A stretch of 37,595 nt of DNA from an uncultured Bacilli bacterium. Its GTDB lineage: Bacteria; Bacillota_I; Bacilli_A; RF39; UBA660. A program made the position numbers and the translations under genes. Positions 24,725-34,425 of the stretch are shown in pieces. The notes below the pieces were generated by a model. It had not been told where the DNA came from and did no database searches. It saw only the letters and a list, made by a program, of their open reading frames with translations. Positions within the stretch are counted from its first letter, which is position 1. Each line of letters begins with the position of its first letter. The stretch is from contig CANRKL010000006.1 in assembly GCA_947631205.1 (NCBI GenBank), positions 1 through 37,595 on the forward strand, read 5' to 3'.

Positions 24725-27700
24725 AGAATTTCACCATCCTCATCTTCACTATCTAATTCTATATCCCCAGGAAATTCCAAATCATCTAAATCATCGGCAT
24801 ATTCATCTTCGTCTTCTTCATCTTCTATTAAAGGTTCTTCTTCTTTAATATCTTCTTTTGGTTCTAAATCTATTTCTTCAACTTTGATAAAGTCTTCTTT
24901 GTCTTCTTCTTTTTCAATATCTTTTAAATCTAAGACATTATCATTATTATCGATAATTTGAACATTTAATCCTAAAGCTTGGAATTCTTTTATTAATACT
25001 CTAAATGACTCTGGAACACCGGCTTGATTTACTGTCTTACCTTTAACTAAGGCTTCATAAACTTTAACACGTCCTATAACATCATCGGATTTAATTGTAA
25101 GTATTTCTTGTAAAACATGAGCAGCACCGTAAGCATATAAGGCCCATACTTCCATTTCTCCAAATCTTTGACCACCCATTTGAGCTTTTCCACCAAGTGG
25201 TTGTTGAGTTACCATACTATATGGTCCAGTTGCTCTTGCATGAAGTTTATCATCAACCATATGATGTAATTTAATCATATACATAACTCCAACATTAATT
25301 TTATGTTCAAAAGGTTCACCTGTTCGACCATTGATTAATGTTACTTTTCCATCTTCTGGCATACCAGCTTCAGCCATTTCTTCATGAATATCTTCTAGGT
25401 TAGCTCCATCGAAAACTGGTGTCGCATAATGAACGCCTAATCTCTTACCAGCCATACCTAAATGAACTTCTAAGATTTGACCAATATTCATACGTGATGG
25501 AACTCCTAATGGATTTAACATAATATCAACTGGAGTACCATCTGGTAAATATGGCATATCTTCTTCTGGTAAAACTAGTGATATAACACCTTTGTTACCA
25601 TGACGACCACTCATTTTATCTCCAACTTGAATTTTTCTTTTTTGGATAATATACACACGAACTAATTTAAATACGCCTGCAGGTAATTCATCGGAATTTT
25701 CTTTAGTATAGACTTTAACGTCATGAACAATACCAGCAGCTCCATGCTCAACTTTTAAGGAAGTATCTCTTACTTCTCTTGTTTTTTCACCAAAGATAGC
25801 ATGTAATAATTTTTCTTCACTAGTTAGCTCTTGAACTCCTTTTGGGGTTACTTTACCAACTAGAATATCGCCTTCTTTGACTTCTGTACCAATTCTTACA
25901 ATACCCTCAGCATCTAAGTTTCTTCTTGCTTCTTCACCAACATTTGGAATGTCTCTAGTTATTTCTTCTGGTCCTAATTTAGTATCTCGACATTCTATTT
26001 CATATGTTTCAATATGTAGTGATGTATAAACATCATCTTTAACTAATCTTTCATTTAAGATAACAGCATCTTCATAATTAAAACCGTTGTATGTCATGAA
26101 TGCAACTGTCATGTTTTTACCTAAAGCAAGTTCTCCTTGATTAGTACTTGGACCATCAGCAATTACTTGGCCTTTTACTACTTTATCACCTTTTTTAACT
26201 AATGGAACATGATTTATACAACTACTTGCATTACTTCTCTCATAATTAGCTAAATAATAAGTATCTTTTCCTTTAGCAGTTTTTACAATAATAGTTTTAG
26301 CGTCCGCATATTCTACTACGCCATCTCCTTTACAAACAATGGTACTTCCTGAGTATTTAGCAGCAACACATTCAACTCCTGTTCCAACAATTGGAGCTTC
26401 TGTTTGTAGTAGAGGAACTGCTTGTCTTTGCATATTAGAACCCATTAATGTACGATTCGCATCATCATAGTTTAAGAATGGAATACAACTTGTTGTGATA
26501 GATACAACTTGACTAGGAGATACGTCAACATAATTAACTTTTTCTCTTGGAACATAAATGTTATTTCCATTAATTCTTACAATAACATTATCATCAACAA
26601 TTCTATTATTATCATCTAATAAGACAGTTGCTTGAGAAATATAATAGTCAGCTTCTTCATCAGCTGTCATATAGACTACGTCATCCATTTGAACAACGCC
26701 ATCAATTACTTTACGATATGGAGTCATAATAAATCCATATTCATTAACTTTAGCATAACCTGCTAAAGAAGTAATTAAGCCGATGTTTTGACCTTCTGGA
26801 CTTTCTACTGGACAGATACGACCATAGTGACTAGCATTAACATCACGAACGTCCATTCCAGCACGGTCTCTTGATAATCCACCAGGTCCTAAACTAGATA
26901 AACGTCTTTTATCAGTCAACTCAGCAATTGGATTTATTTGGTCCATGAATTTAGATAATTGAGAAGAACCAAAGAATTCTTTTAAAACGGCTGTTACGGG
27001 ACGAATATTTATTAAAGATTTTGGCGTAATATCAGCCATTTCTTGAGTAGTCATTCGTTCTCTTATAACTCTTTCCATTCGAGAAATTCCTGTTTTAAAT
27101 TGATTTTCTATTAATTCACCAACTTGTCTTACACGTCTATTTCCTAAATGGTCTATTTCATCAGTATTACCTATTCCATCTTGTAAATTTAAATAATAAC
27201 TTACTGCTGCATAGATATCTGGTATAGTTAGTCTTTTTTCAGTAGTACTTGGGTCATTACCAACAATAGTTATAATTTTTTTAGAATCTTTTTTATCGTA
27301 TACCTTAATTGTTTGAATCATCTCATATTGGTCTAATTCTTCATTAATTAATACTTTCTTTAAATTATAACCATTTGCTAAAGTATCTTTAATACTATCT
27401 AAAACTTCTTTGGTAACTAGTGTTCCTTTAGATGCAATAACTTCTTTATCTACTTTAATATCTTCTGCTAATGTACAACCAATTAAACGGTCTTTAATAT
27501 TTAATTTTTTATTAAATTTATAACGACCAACTTTAGCTAAATCATAACGGAAATGGTCAAAGAAACGCATTACTAAATGATTCTTTGCTGAATCAAGAGT
27601 TGCAGGTTCTCCTGGTCTTAATTTTTCATATATTTCAATTAGAGCTTCATCAGTATTTTTAGTATTATCTTTTTCAAAAGTATTATTTAAATAGGTATTT

Positions 27701-28338
27701 TCCCCAAATACATTAATAATATCTTCATTACTAGATAATCCTAATGCTCTAAGTAATGTTGTTGCGGGAACTTTTCTTGTTCTATCAATTCTTACATAGA
27801 TAACATCTCTAGCATCTAATTCAAATTCTAACCATGTACCACGGTTAGGTATCATTTCACCAGTTATAATTCTTCTTCCATTTTTGTCTATTTCTCTTTT
27901 AAAATAAACACTTGGACTACGAACTAATTGGGAAACAATAACACGTTCTGCACCATTAATGATAAAGGTACCAGCGTCAGTCATTAAAGGCATATCCCCT
28001 AAGAATATTTCTTGTTCTTTAACTTCACCTGTTTCATGAATAAAGACACGAGCTTGAACCTTTAGTGGTGCCGCATAAGTAACCATTCTTTCTTTTGCTT
28101 CTTTAATCGTATAACGAGGCGTATCAAAAGAATAATCGCCAAAATCGATTGTTACATTTCCAGTAAAACTTTCAACTGGAAAAAATTCTTCAAATACTTC
28201 TTTAATTCCTACCTCTAAGAAATCCTGATAACTACTTTTTTGTATTTCAAGTAAATCAGCTAATTCCATCGTATTTTTACTTTTAGAGAAACTTCTTCTT
28301 GTTCTGTAATCTCCACATTTTTTTAGTTTATAAGCCAC
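24721..28338 (-). CDS. rpoB: RNA polymerase subunit beta
   Basis: 1205 residues, starting at GTG 28338 with GGGGTGA upstream. All conserved blocks are present, including [46 protein letters not shown] and the C-terminal [14 protein letters not shown]. In rifampicin cluster I the sequence is [15 protein letters not shown] then [12 protein letters not shown]: relative to E. coli numbering, Lys at 513, Ile at 518, Asp at 526 and Ser at 532. Changes at 513 and 526 are classic resistance substitutions. The last roughly 75 residues form a very acidic tail (runs such as [17 protein letters not shown]). It is transcribed with rpoC from its own promoter inside the end of the upstream methyltransferase gene. 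Confidence 0.98.
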   Translation of the reverse strand: MAYKLKKCGDYRTRRSFSKSKNTMELADLLEIQKSSYQDFLEVGIKEVFEEFFPVESFTGNVTIDFGDYSFDTPRYTIKEAKERMVTYAAPLKVQARVFIHETGEVKEQEIFLGDMPLMTDAGTFIINGAERVIVSQLVRSPSVYFKREIDKNGRRIITGEMIPNRGTWLEFELDARDVIYVRIDRTRKVPATTLLRALGLSSNEDIINVFGENTYLNNTFEKDNTKNTDEALIEIYEKLRPGEPATLDSAKNHLVMRFFDHFRYDLAKVGRYKFNKKLNIKDRLIGCTLAEDIKVDKEVIASKGTLVTKEVLDSIKDTLANGYNLKKVLINEELDQYEMIQTIKVYDKKDSKKIITIVGNDPSTTEKRLTIPDIYAAVSYYLNLQDGIGNTDEIDHLGNRRVRQVGELIENQFKTGISRMERVIRERMTTQEMADITPKSLINIRPVTAVLKEFFGSSQLSKFMDQINPIAELTDKRRLSSLGPGGLSRDRAGMDVRDVNASHYGRICPVESPEGQNIGLITSLAGYAKVNEYGFIMTPYRKVIDGVVQMDDVVYMTADEEADYYISQATVLLDDNNRIVDDNVIVRINGNNIYVPREKVNYVDVSPSQVVSITTSCIPFLNYDDANRTLMGSNMQRQAVPLLQTEAPIVGTGVECVAAKYSGSTIVCKGDGVVEYADAKTIIVKTAKGKDTYYLANYERSNASSCINHVPLVKKGDKVVKGQVIADGPSTNQGELALGKNMTVAFMTYNGFNYEDAVILNERLVKDDVYTSLHIETYEIECRDTKLGPEEITRDIPNVGEEARRNLDAEGIVRIGTEVKEGDILVGKVTPKGVQELTSEEKLLHAIFGEKTREVRDTSLKVEHGAAGIVHDVKVYTKENSDELPAGVFKLVRVYIIQKRKIQVGDKMSGRHGNKGVISLVLPEEDMPYLPDGTPVDIMLNPLGVPSRMNIGQILEVHLGMAGKRLGVHYATPVFDGANLEDIHEEMAEAGMPEDGKVTLINGRTGEPFEHKINVGVMYMIKLHHMVDDKLHARATGPYSMVTQQPLGGKAQMGGQRFGEMEVWALYAYGAAHVLQEILTIKSDDVIGRVKVYEALVKGKTVNQAGVPESFRVLIKEFQALGLNVQIIDNNDNVLDLKDIEKEEDKEDFIKVEEIDLEPKEDIKEEEPLIEDEEDEDEYADDLDDLEFPGDIELDSEDEDGEIL

Positions 28339-28400
28339 AATTTCACCCCATCCACATTTTTTTTATTAACTAATAAAAACTAATAAATCACCAATTTATA

Positions 28401-28429
28401 ATTCTAACAGCTAAATCCCCCCTTGTCAA
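28401..28429 (-). promoter_or_regulatory. Sigma-A promoter of rpoBC
   Basis: On the minus strand TTGACA (28424-28429) and TAGAAT (28401-28406) are 17 bases apart. The -35 box overlaps the last codons of the methyltransferase gene. A G6 run follows the -35 box. The leader to GTG 28338 is about 55 bases, with no attenuator visible. Confidence 0.75.
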
Positions 28430-29016
28430 CGACTTTTTGCTTTAATACAATAAAAACCTTTGTCTTTTGCAATTATTTCATTTTCATATATTTCATCTAA
28501 CTCTTTTATTATACTTTTAGCACCTTGGTCTTTTCTAATAACATAGTAGAGGACTCCATCTTTATCTAAATGAGCATGCGCTCCTTTTAATATTTCTAAA
28601 ACAACTTTTTTACCAGCCCTTATGGGCGGATTAGTAACAATCATTTGATATGTCCCATCAATATTTTCGTAAGCATTACTAAGAATAACTTTGCCATCTA
28701 CATTGTTTTCTAAAATATTTTTTGAAGCTAATTTTAAAGCTCTTTCATTTATGTCACTTAAAGTTACTTTACTAGAGAGTATTTTACCTAAAGTAATGCC
28801 AATAAAGCCATAACCACAGCCTACATCTAAAAGATTTGGAGGCCTTATATTATCTTTAATTATTGCTTTAACTAAAGATTTACTTCCATAATCTATTTTA
28901 TTTTTAGAAAACACCCCTAAATCACTATAAAAAGTGAAAACAAAGTTATCTATGGTATGTTTAATTGTTCTCATACTACTTTTTAAATTTTGGTTGTTCG
29001 TAAAGTAATGTTCCAA
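28426..29016 (-). CDS. RsmC/YbxB-like rRNA methyltransferase
   Basis: About 196 residues. A class I SAM-dependent methyltransferase of the RsmC type: the SAM loop LLDVGCGYGFIGI near residue 60, acidic motif VTLSDINERAL, and the catalytic-site motif MIVTNPPIRAG. The N-terminus HYFTNNQ and the segment FSKNKIDYGSKSLV are typical of the single-domain Bacillota version that sits before rpoB. The probable substrate is a guanine N2 of 16S rRNA (G1207 in E. coli RsmC); this is by homology. TTG 29016 fits the family start (EHYFTNN), with GGTGA five bases upstream; a TTG four codons earlier is possible. In many Bacillota rplL precedes it; here a chaperonin gene does. Confidence 0.85.
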   Translation of the reverse strand: MEHYFTNNQNLKSSMRTIKHTIDNFVFTFYSDLGVFSKNKIDYGSKSLVKAIIKDNIRPPNLLDVGCGYGFIGITLGKILSSKVTLSDINERALKLASKNILENNVDGKVILSNAYENIDGTYQMIVTNPPIRAGKKVVLEILKGAHAHLDKDGVLYYVIRKDQGAKSIIKELDEIYENEIIAKDKGFYCIKAKSR

Positions 29017-29058
29017 AATTATCACCAATCATTCCCTTAAAAGCCTTATGTACAATCA

Positions 29059-29087
29059 ATTTTAGCAAACATTACTTTATTAGTCAA
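29059..29087 (-). promoter_or_regulatory. Sigma-A promoter for the methyltransferase gene
   Basis: On the minus strand TTGACT (29082-29087) and TAAAAT (29059-29064) are 17 bases apart, between the chaperonin stop and the methyltransferase start. I see no strong terminator for the chaperonin gene in this gap. Confidence 0.65.
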
Positions 29088-29127
29088 ACATTTATTTTGT
29101 CGTTTGACATATCTTTTGTATATATTT

Positions 29128-30642
29128 TTATATTTTGGCTTCATTAATTATTAAATAAGATGTGGTTAGGATAATACCGGCGATTGATACTGCTGTTTCT
29201 AAAGATTTTTGTAAGACTTTATAAGAATCAAAAACTTTGGTAGTTAAAATGCTTTCTATCTTATCTTTTTCTATATTATATATATAATTATAATTATCTT
29301 TAGCAACTTTTTTAAGCATTTCTTCAGGTTCTAGTCCTAAGTTTTTCATAATTTGAAGAAAAGGCATTTTCAAACATTTTTTTAATATTTTTTCTCCAAA
29401 GGTATTGGAAGATAATTTATCACTGACTTTTAAAAATGTAATTCCCTCACCTACACATATTCCTTCTTTGGCACTTTTTAGTGCCCACAGTGCATCAGTT
29501 ACTCGCATCATTTTTTCTTTAGCTTCTGTTTTAGTAAATCCCCCAACATAAATGATAGCTTCTAAGTTTTGTAATTTAGCTAGACGTTCATTTAAATATT
29601 CTAACTGATATAAATCATCGGTATGAAGAATTTCCTTTTTTATTTCATTAATTCTTTTTTGAGGAGGTGATGAACAAGAAATAATGGTCTTTTCATAGTC
29701 GCCACTTATATTTTCAATTTTTCCTAATTTATCAACTGTATACTCTTCTTCTTTAGAGATAATTTCTGATTTAGTAAGGTTTTTTAAGTCTTCTAATATT
29801 TCTTTTCTTCTAATAGCATAATCAGGATTATTTATTAATATTATTTTAGCTTTGTTTAATTCATTGATTTGAGTTATTTCATTTATAACATTTTCATCAA
29901 AAGAATTAGCTAAAATAGTTAAAGTACCATTTTCTATAAGGATATTATTAATTGTATCTTCTAAAAAGGATAAGTTATCTAAGTCCATATCTAGTATTAA
30001 TATGGAAGAATTAGAAAATGTATAATGAGAATTAATTCCAAGTAGATAAGGACTTACAAGACCAGAATCCAATTGATAACCTTCAATATATTTAACATAT
30101 GTTTCTGAGTTATTACTTTCTTTTACTTTTATGCCATAATAATTCTCTACTTTTTGGAAGACTTCGGAAGTAATGGTGCCTAAATGTTTACTATTAGCCG
30201 AATTAATAGCAATTTTTTGGTAATCTTCTTTTTGAGGTTCTTTTTTTAGACTAGCTAAAATAGTTTTCGCTTCTTCTAAAGATGACTCTAGTTCTTTTTG
30301 GAGATTAACGGGATTTACCCCTTCCCTTATTAATTTTATTCCTTGTAAAATTAAGGACTTTAAAAAAACAATAGTGGAAGTTGTTCCATCTCCTACTAGT
30401 TCATCAGTCTTTAGACTAGCTTCTTTTAAAATACTTAGAATAGTATCGACAACTTCATCTTCACTTTCAATATTTTTAGCAATGGTGACTCCATCATTTG
30501 TTATATAGGGAACTTCTACAGGACTATTTATTAAGACATTTCGTCCTTTAGGTCCAAGTGATGAAGATACGGCATTTCCTAAGAGATTAACAGCTTCTTC
30601 AATTTTTTCTAAAAGTTCATTATTACATATTATTTTTTTCAT
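29128..30642 (-). CDS. Divergent GroEL-like chaperonin
   Basis: 504 residues, about 40 shorter than GroEL and lacking the GGM tail. It is recognisable from SSLGPKGRNVLI, ITNDGVTIAKNIE, VGDGTTSTIVF and the equatorial segment KEKMMRVTDALWALKSAKEG. The ATPase aspartates in NDGVT, GDGTT and TDAL are kept, but the usual nucleotide-binding AGGG is VGEG, and the apical domain is poorly conserved. No groES lies beside it. It overlaps the DUF4130-type gene by four bases, so it is expressed with the radical SAM pair. It may be a specialised paralogue or this lineage's only chaperonin; the window cannot decide. Confidence 0.85.
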   Translation of the reverse strand: MKKIICNNELLEKIEEAVNLLGNAVSSSLGPKGRNVLINSPVEVPYITNDGVTIAKNIESEDEVVDTILSILKEASLKTDELVGDGTTSTIVFLKSLILQGIKLIREGVNPVNLQKELESSLEEAKTILASLKKEPQKEDYQKIAINSANSKHLGTITSEVFQKVENYYGIKVKESNNSETYVKYIEGYQLDSGLVSPYLLGINSHYTFSNSSILILDMDLDNLSFLEDTINNILIENGTLTILANSFDENVINEITQINELNKAKIILINNPDYAIRRKEILEDLKNLTKSEIISKEEEYTVDKLGKIENISGDYEKTIISCSSPPQKRINEIKKEILHTDDLYQLEYLNERLAKLQNLEAIIYVGGFTKTEAKEKMMRVTDALWALKSAKEGICVGEGITFLKVSDKLSSNTFGEKILKKCLKMPFLQIMKNLGLEPEEMLKKVAKDNYNYIYNIEKDKIESILTTKVFDSYKVLQKSLETAVSIAGIILTTSYLIINEAKI

Positions 30643-31382
30643 TTTTCGTCCCTCATTTCTATTAAATTATTCCAATATTTTTTAGGCATAAAATTTCTTT
30701 GACATTGATAGTTTTTGCGTTTTTCTATGCCGATTGTTTTAAAAAATGTTTGCCAAAGTTTTTCATATTCTTTTTCATCTTCACTATATAATAAAGAGTT
30801 ATTCTTAATATGAAAATTTACTAAGTAACTATGATGATTATAATATATATTAATTAAGTCTCTTTTTTTATCATATATAAACCAATTTTCATTAGGTAGT
30901 CTTTGTTCAAAGTGATGAATTATTAAAGGTAGGATATTATTAGTTGGTTCAATTATGGCAAAAAAGCTTTTGTTTTTTAATTCTTGAAACCTTATAAATC
31001 CTTTCATCTTGTGAGCTTCATGATGGACATATCTAGCTATTTTTATAGATTTAGAAACACAATTAAGATTAGTTAAATAAATTATTTTTTCACCGTGTTT
31101 AAAAGCATTAAGTAAAAAGTAGTAAATAATTAATTCTTTGTTTTTTTCACAAGATAAAAAGACGGCATATATAATATTATAAATTTTTTTTGAATAGCGA
31201 TATACTCCTATTCGGTATTTATTAGTATTACTATTAGTTATCGTAACACATTTATTAAACAGATTATCTTGATAGTTTATATTAGAAAGAATATTTTCTG
31301 GTCGTTTCTTTTCTTTTAATAATATTTCAATGGTATTTAAAAGATTATTAAAAGTTCCATCGTATAAGTATATATATTTCAT
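30639..31382 (-). CDS. DUF4130/TIGR03915-type DNA metabolism protein
   Basis: 247 residues, starting YIYLYDGTFNNLLNTIEILL, the characteristic opening of the TIGR03915 family (probable DNA metabolism protein). This family is nearly always encoded beside the TIGR03916 radical SAM protein, as here. Further family features are the helical segment KSIKIARYVHHEAHKMKGFI, RFQELKNKSFFAIIEPTNNI and HHFEQRLPNENWFIYDKKR. It overlaps both neighbours by four bases (ATGA). The biochemical role is not established; a DNA repair or base-modification role is inferred from the glycosylase-like partner family. Confidence 0.85.
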   Translation of the reverse strand: MKYIYLYDGTFNNLLNTIEILLKEKKRPENILSNINYQDNLFNKCVTITNSNTNKYRIGVYRYSKKIYNIIYAVFLSCEKNKELIIYYFLLNAFKHGEKIIYLTNLNCVSKSIKIARYVHHEAHKMKGFIRFQELKNKSFFAIIEPTNNILPLIIHHFEQRLPNENWFIYDKKRDLINIYYNHHSYLVNFHIKNNSLLYSEDEKEYEKLWQTFFKTIGIEKRKNYQCQRNFMPKKYWNNLIEMRDEK

Positions 31383-32590
31383 AAGGATAACTGAAGCTGT
31401 TTAGAAGAAGTATCAGAGGCACTTTTATCTTCTAAAACTAGATTATCTAAAATAAATTTCTTTTGAAAATATTCTTGACTTAAAAAATATTTACCATTAC
31501 ATAGAATAAAATATTTAGCTCTTTTTAAAACTACTCCCATTTTTTTCAAATCCTCCATTGTTAAAGTATAAAACTTTCTTGATTTAATTATTCTTTGAGC
31601 ACTTTTAGGTCCAATCCCTGGAATTTTTAATAAATCATTATAAGATACTTTGTTTACTTCTTTAGGAAACTCATTTAAATGATTTATTGCATAATTGGCC
31701 TTTGGGTCTAATAAAACATTAAAGGAAGGATTTTCTTTTGATAGTAAATCATCTACATGATAATGATAATAACGAAGAAGAAAATCAGCTTGATATAAGC
31801 GATGTTCTCTTTTTAGGGGTGGTGAGATTAAAGAAGGCAAATTTTTATCTTTATTAATAGAAATATATGCTGAATAAAAAACTCTTTTTAAACGGTAATT
31901 ATTATATAAGCCTTCACTTCTTTTCATTATTTCATAATCATTATCGTTACTAGCTCCAATAATTATTTGAGTACTTTGGCCAGCTGGAACAAAATTAGAA
32001 CTTTGATTATTTTTAACATTCTCCATTATATGACTTATTTTATCACTGTCTTTATTAGGGGCTAAAAGTTTTAAACTAGATTTACTAGGTAGTTCTATAT
32101 TGACACTTAATCTATCAACTAATAGACCTAATTTTTTTAAAAGATAATCACTACAACCTGGTATAGCTTTGGCATGAATATATCCATTAAAATGATATTT
32201 TTTTCTTAGTAAAGTTATCGTTTCAATAATTTTTTCCATAGTATAATCGGGGCTTTTAATAATTCCAGAACTTAAAAATAATCCTTCAATATAATTTCTT
32301 TTATAAAAATTAATTGTTATTTCACATATTTCTTCTGGTGCAAAAATGGCTCTTTTAATATTATTACTTTTTCTATTTAAACAATATTTGCAATCAAAAA
32401 TACAACAATTAGTAAGTAATATTTTTAATAAGGATATACATCTTCCATCACTTGCAAAAGAATGACAAATTCCACAGTTAGAAGCATTTCCTATCCCATT
32501 ATTATTTTTTCTATGGCTACCTGATGAAGAACATGAGGCATCATATTTAGCTGAGTCAGCTAAAATTTGTAATTTTTCTTCTTTACTCAT
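31379..32590 (-). CDS. Radical SAM protein, putative DNA modification/repair (TIGR03916)
   Basis: About 403 residues. It opens MSKEEKLQILADSAKYDASCSSSGS, the TIGR03916 signature, then GICHSF, then the radical SAM cluster motif CIFDCKYC (CxxxCxxC). The TIM-barrel part follows (YIEGLFLSSGI, GYIHAKAIPG, VDRLSVNIELPS), and near the C-terminus a helix-hairpin-helix DNA-binding motif LLKIPGIGPKSAQRII. ATG 32590 has GGTGAT five bases upstream and a promoter behind it; an upstream in-frame extension is not supported. It forms a coupled operon with the DUF4130 partner and the chaperonin. The substrate is unknown. Confidence 0.9.
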   Translation of the reverse strand: MSKEEKLQILADSAKYDASCSSSGSHRKNNNGIGNASNCGICHSFASDGRCISLLKILLTNCCIFDCKYCLNRKSNNIKRAIFAPEEICEITINFYKRNYIEGLFLSSGIIKSPDYTMEKIIETITLLRKKYHFNGYIHAKAIPGCSDYLLKKLGLLVDRLSVNIELPSKSSLKLLAPNKDSDKISHIMENVKNNQSSNFVPAGQSTQIIIGASNDNDYEIMKRSEGLYNNYRLKRVFYSAYISINKDKNLPSLISPPLKREHRLYQADFLLRYYHYHVDDLLSKENPSFNVLLDPKANYAINHLNEFPKEVNKVSYNDLLKIPGIGPKSAQRIIKSRKFYTLTMEDLKKMGVVLKRAKYFILCNGKYFLSQEYFQKKFILDNLVLEDKSASDTSSKQLQLSL

Positions 32591-32606
32591 TAGAATCACC
32601 ACATTA

Positions 32607-32635
32607 ATTATATAATAAAAAAAGACAATTGTCAC
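32607..32635 (-). promoter_or_regulatory. Promoter of the radical SAM-chaperonin operon
   Basis: On the minus strand GTGACA (32630-32635) and TATAAT (32607-32612) are 17 bases apart. A perfect palindrome, GACAATTGTC (32624-32633), overlaps the -35 box and could bind a regulator. It also contributes to the hairpin described in the next entry. Confidence 0.6.
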
Positions 32636-32650
32636 GAACAAATGATTGCC
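32616..32650 (-). terminator. Probable terminator of the phase-variable surface gene
   Basis: On the minus strand GGCAAT (32645-32650) pairs with ATTGTC (32624-32629, one G-U), closing an imperfect hairpin, followed by seven Ts. It lies about 60 bases after the surface gene's stop and overlaps the next operon's promoter, so one or both assignments may be loose. Confidence 0.45.
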
Positions 32651-32706
32651 TATTTTTACCATTATGTTTTACTCACGATTTTAAGATATGCGTCAATAAT
32701 AAAAAA

Positions 32707-34342
32707 TCAGTTTACCCCATCTATCACAAAGGGATTACCTTGACTTCCATAATCGCTTGCAGAACTTTCTTTAATTTTAACAGAAGACTTTAAATAGGCT
32801 GTAGGGCGAACGGCACGAGCAGTGTCGACATAGAAGTTGTTCACGCGCCCGCCAGAATGCACATGGAACACAGCGTTAGCATCCGACAAAAGAGGGGCAG
32901 GTGTTATGGTCCATTGATTATTACTACTATCATATAACCAGTCGTTTCCTTTACAATCTGGAGTACTTCCATCCCAGTTATACATTGTTTTGGCTAAACA
33001 ACTAACCCGCTCATCTCCTCCTACGGCATATCCATAGTCAGATGGGTACATTAGTCCTATAAATCCATCCCATGTCGTTGTTCTATCTACTTTATCATTG
33101 CAATAGCTTCCTCCTTTACTTTCACATTGCTCTTTTCCATTATGAGTACTTCGCTCTCCTTGATACATATAACTTGCTGTTATTTTACTATTATCATAGA
33201 CTTCTCCAGAGGTCCCCGTATTCCATCTTATTTTGGCTAATTTGTTTCTTACTTCCTTAGTTAGGCCTGTACTACTAAAATCGCATGCTTGCTGACTATC
33301 ATTTAAACCACTGTAACATTGTCCACTGGTCTTGCTCCAATATGCTCCTCTGTTTAAGGTAGTCATTATATCTGCTTGACTCCATTCGTTTACTCCAATG
33401 CCACTGTTTACTCCACTCGCTGATGAGTCCCAGCTATATGACCCTATGCTATCTGCTCTTATTATTTTTACTAAACTTTGTCCTGTACTTTCACTTTCAT
33501 CGTCATTAACAATTGTCATATTATTCATGACCCCGATGATTCGCCATAAGATTGGCTTATCTTCAGAATCCCTATCTCCTATATCTATATAATTATATGG
33601 ACTATTTCCGATATATCTTAAATTATTTTCTTCTGTATCATCATAGGCTAATTGAGCTTCTTCATTTTTATCATCATTTTTTAATAACAAACAATCTACA
33701 CTATCAGGATTTCCATTACATATATCATCTGATAGTTTTGGTGGAGTTACTGCTCCACTTAATACTATCTTACTTCTAAATGTTTTACTCATTGCTCCTT
33801 TATCTGCGTCATAATCTAACCATAGTCTTAGTTCATAATCTTTTTTACTTGGGTTTTCTTCTTCTGTTGTTGCTTCTAGTTTACCTTTTAATAGTATTCT
33901 TCCTTCTTTGGCATTTTCTATTATAATAGCTTCTTCTTCTGGAAAACTATTTAATAATTTAGAACTACTACTTGTTCCTTGTTCATTTATTAATACTTTA
34001 ACATATTTACTTTCTAAATTTGTATCACTTAACATTTCTAATCCTATCTCATAATCCATTTTAACATTACAATGATTGGTTACTGTAAATGTAAATGGGT
34101 CTAAATTTTGTCCTTCACTATCTTCTGTTGGATACGCATTATTAAGTTGTATATTATTTGTTTGATTATCTATAGTTAAGTCTACACACCCTGAAGTTAT
34201 CACATTATCTCCTGTTTGACTTTTTGTTATTTGCCAAAAAGCATAACTTCCTCCTATTGTTATGGTTATTGTAAGAATTAGTAGTATGATTACTATCTTC
34301 TTATTTAATAACCCCCCCCCCAATTGTCTTTTTATCTTTCAT
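32707..34342 (-). CDS. Secreted surface protein with a G10 tract at its start (off-frame as written)
   Basis: About 540 residues. N-terminal signal/anchor helix KKIVIILLILTITITIGGSYAFW, a TasA/camelysin-like beginning; an Ig-like region with TFTVTNHCNVKMDYEIGLEM; then a long domain with many aromatic and Cys residues ending ARAVRPTAYLKSSVKI...GNPFVIDG, a C-terminus shared by many secreted proteins of gut Bacillota (DUF6273-like, tentative). The best start is ATG 34342 with AGGA seven bases upstream, but the G10 tract puts it out of frame with the body: it stops at TAA after 13 codons. Nine G would join them. Only a poorly supported TTG (34323) starts in frame. Confidence 0.7.
34312..34321 (-). 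repeat. G10 homopolymer at the translation start of the surface gene
   Basis: Ten G on the coding strand lie seven codons after ATG 34342. With nine G the reading is MKDKKTIGGGLLNKKIV and the gene is open. With ten the frame reads GGGVIK then TAA; with eleven it stops at once. The written sequence is therefore the off state, unless the homopolymer length is an assembly error. Confidence 0.75.
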
Positions 34343-34381
34343 TTTTCATTCCTACTTTCTATATACATCTTAACACAAAAT

Positions 34382-34419
34382 AAAAAAGAAGTGTAAATTA
34401 TTTTCTTAACTTAACACTT
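34382..34419 (-). terminator. Terminator after the membrane protein gene
   Basis: On the minus strand AAGTGT (34414-34419) pairs with ACACTT (34389-34394), the stem extendable inward after one mismatch, and is followed by a run of Ts. It lies just after the stop at 34426. Confidence 0.6.
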
Positions 34420-34425
34420 TTAATA

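Noticed and set aside
28417-28422. G6 run in the rpoB promoter spacer as a phase-variation tract
   Set aside because: Six bases is short for slippage control, and switching rpoB off would be lethal.
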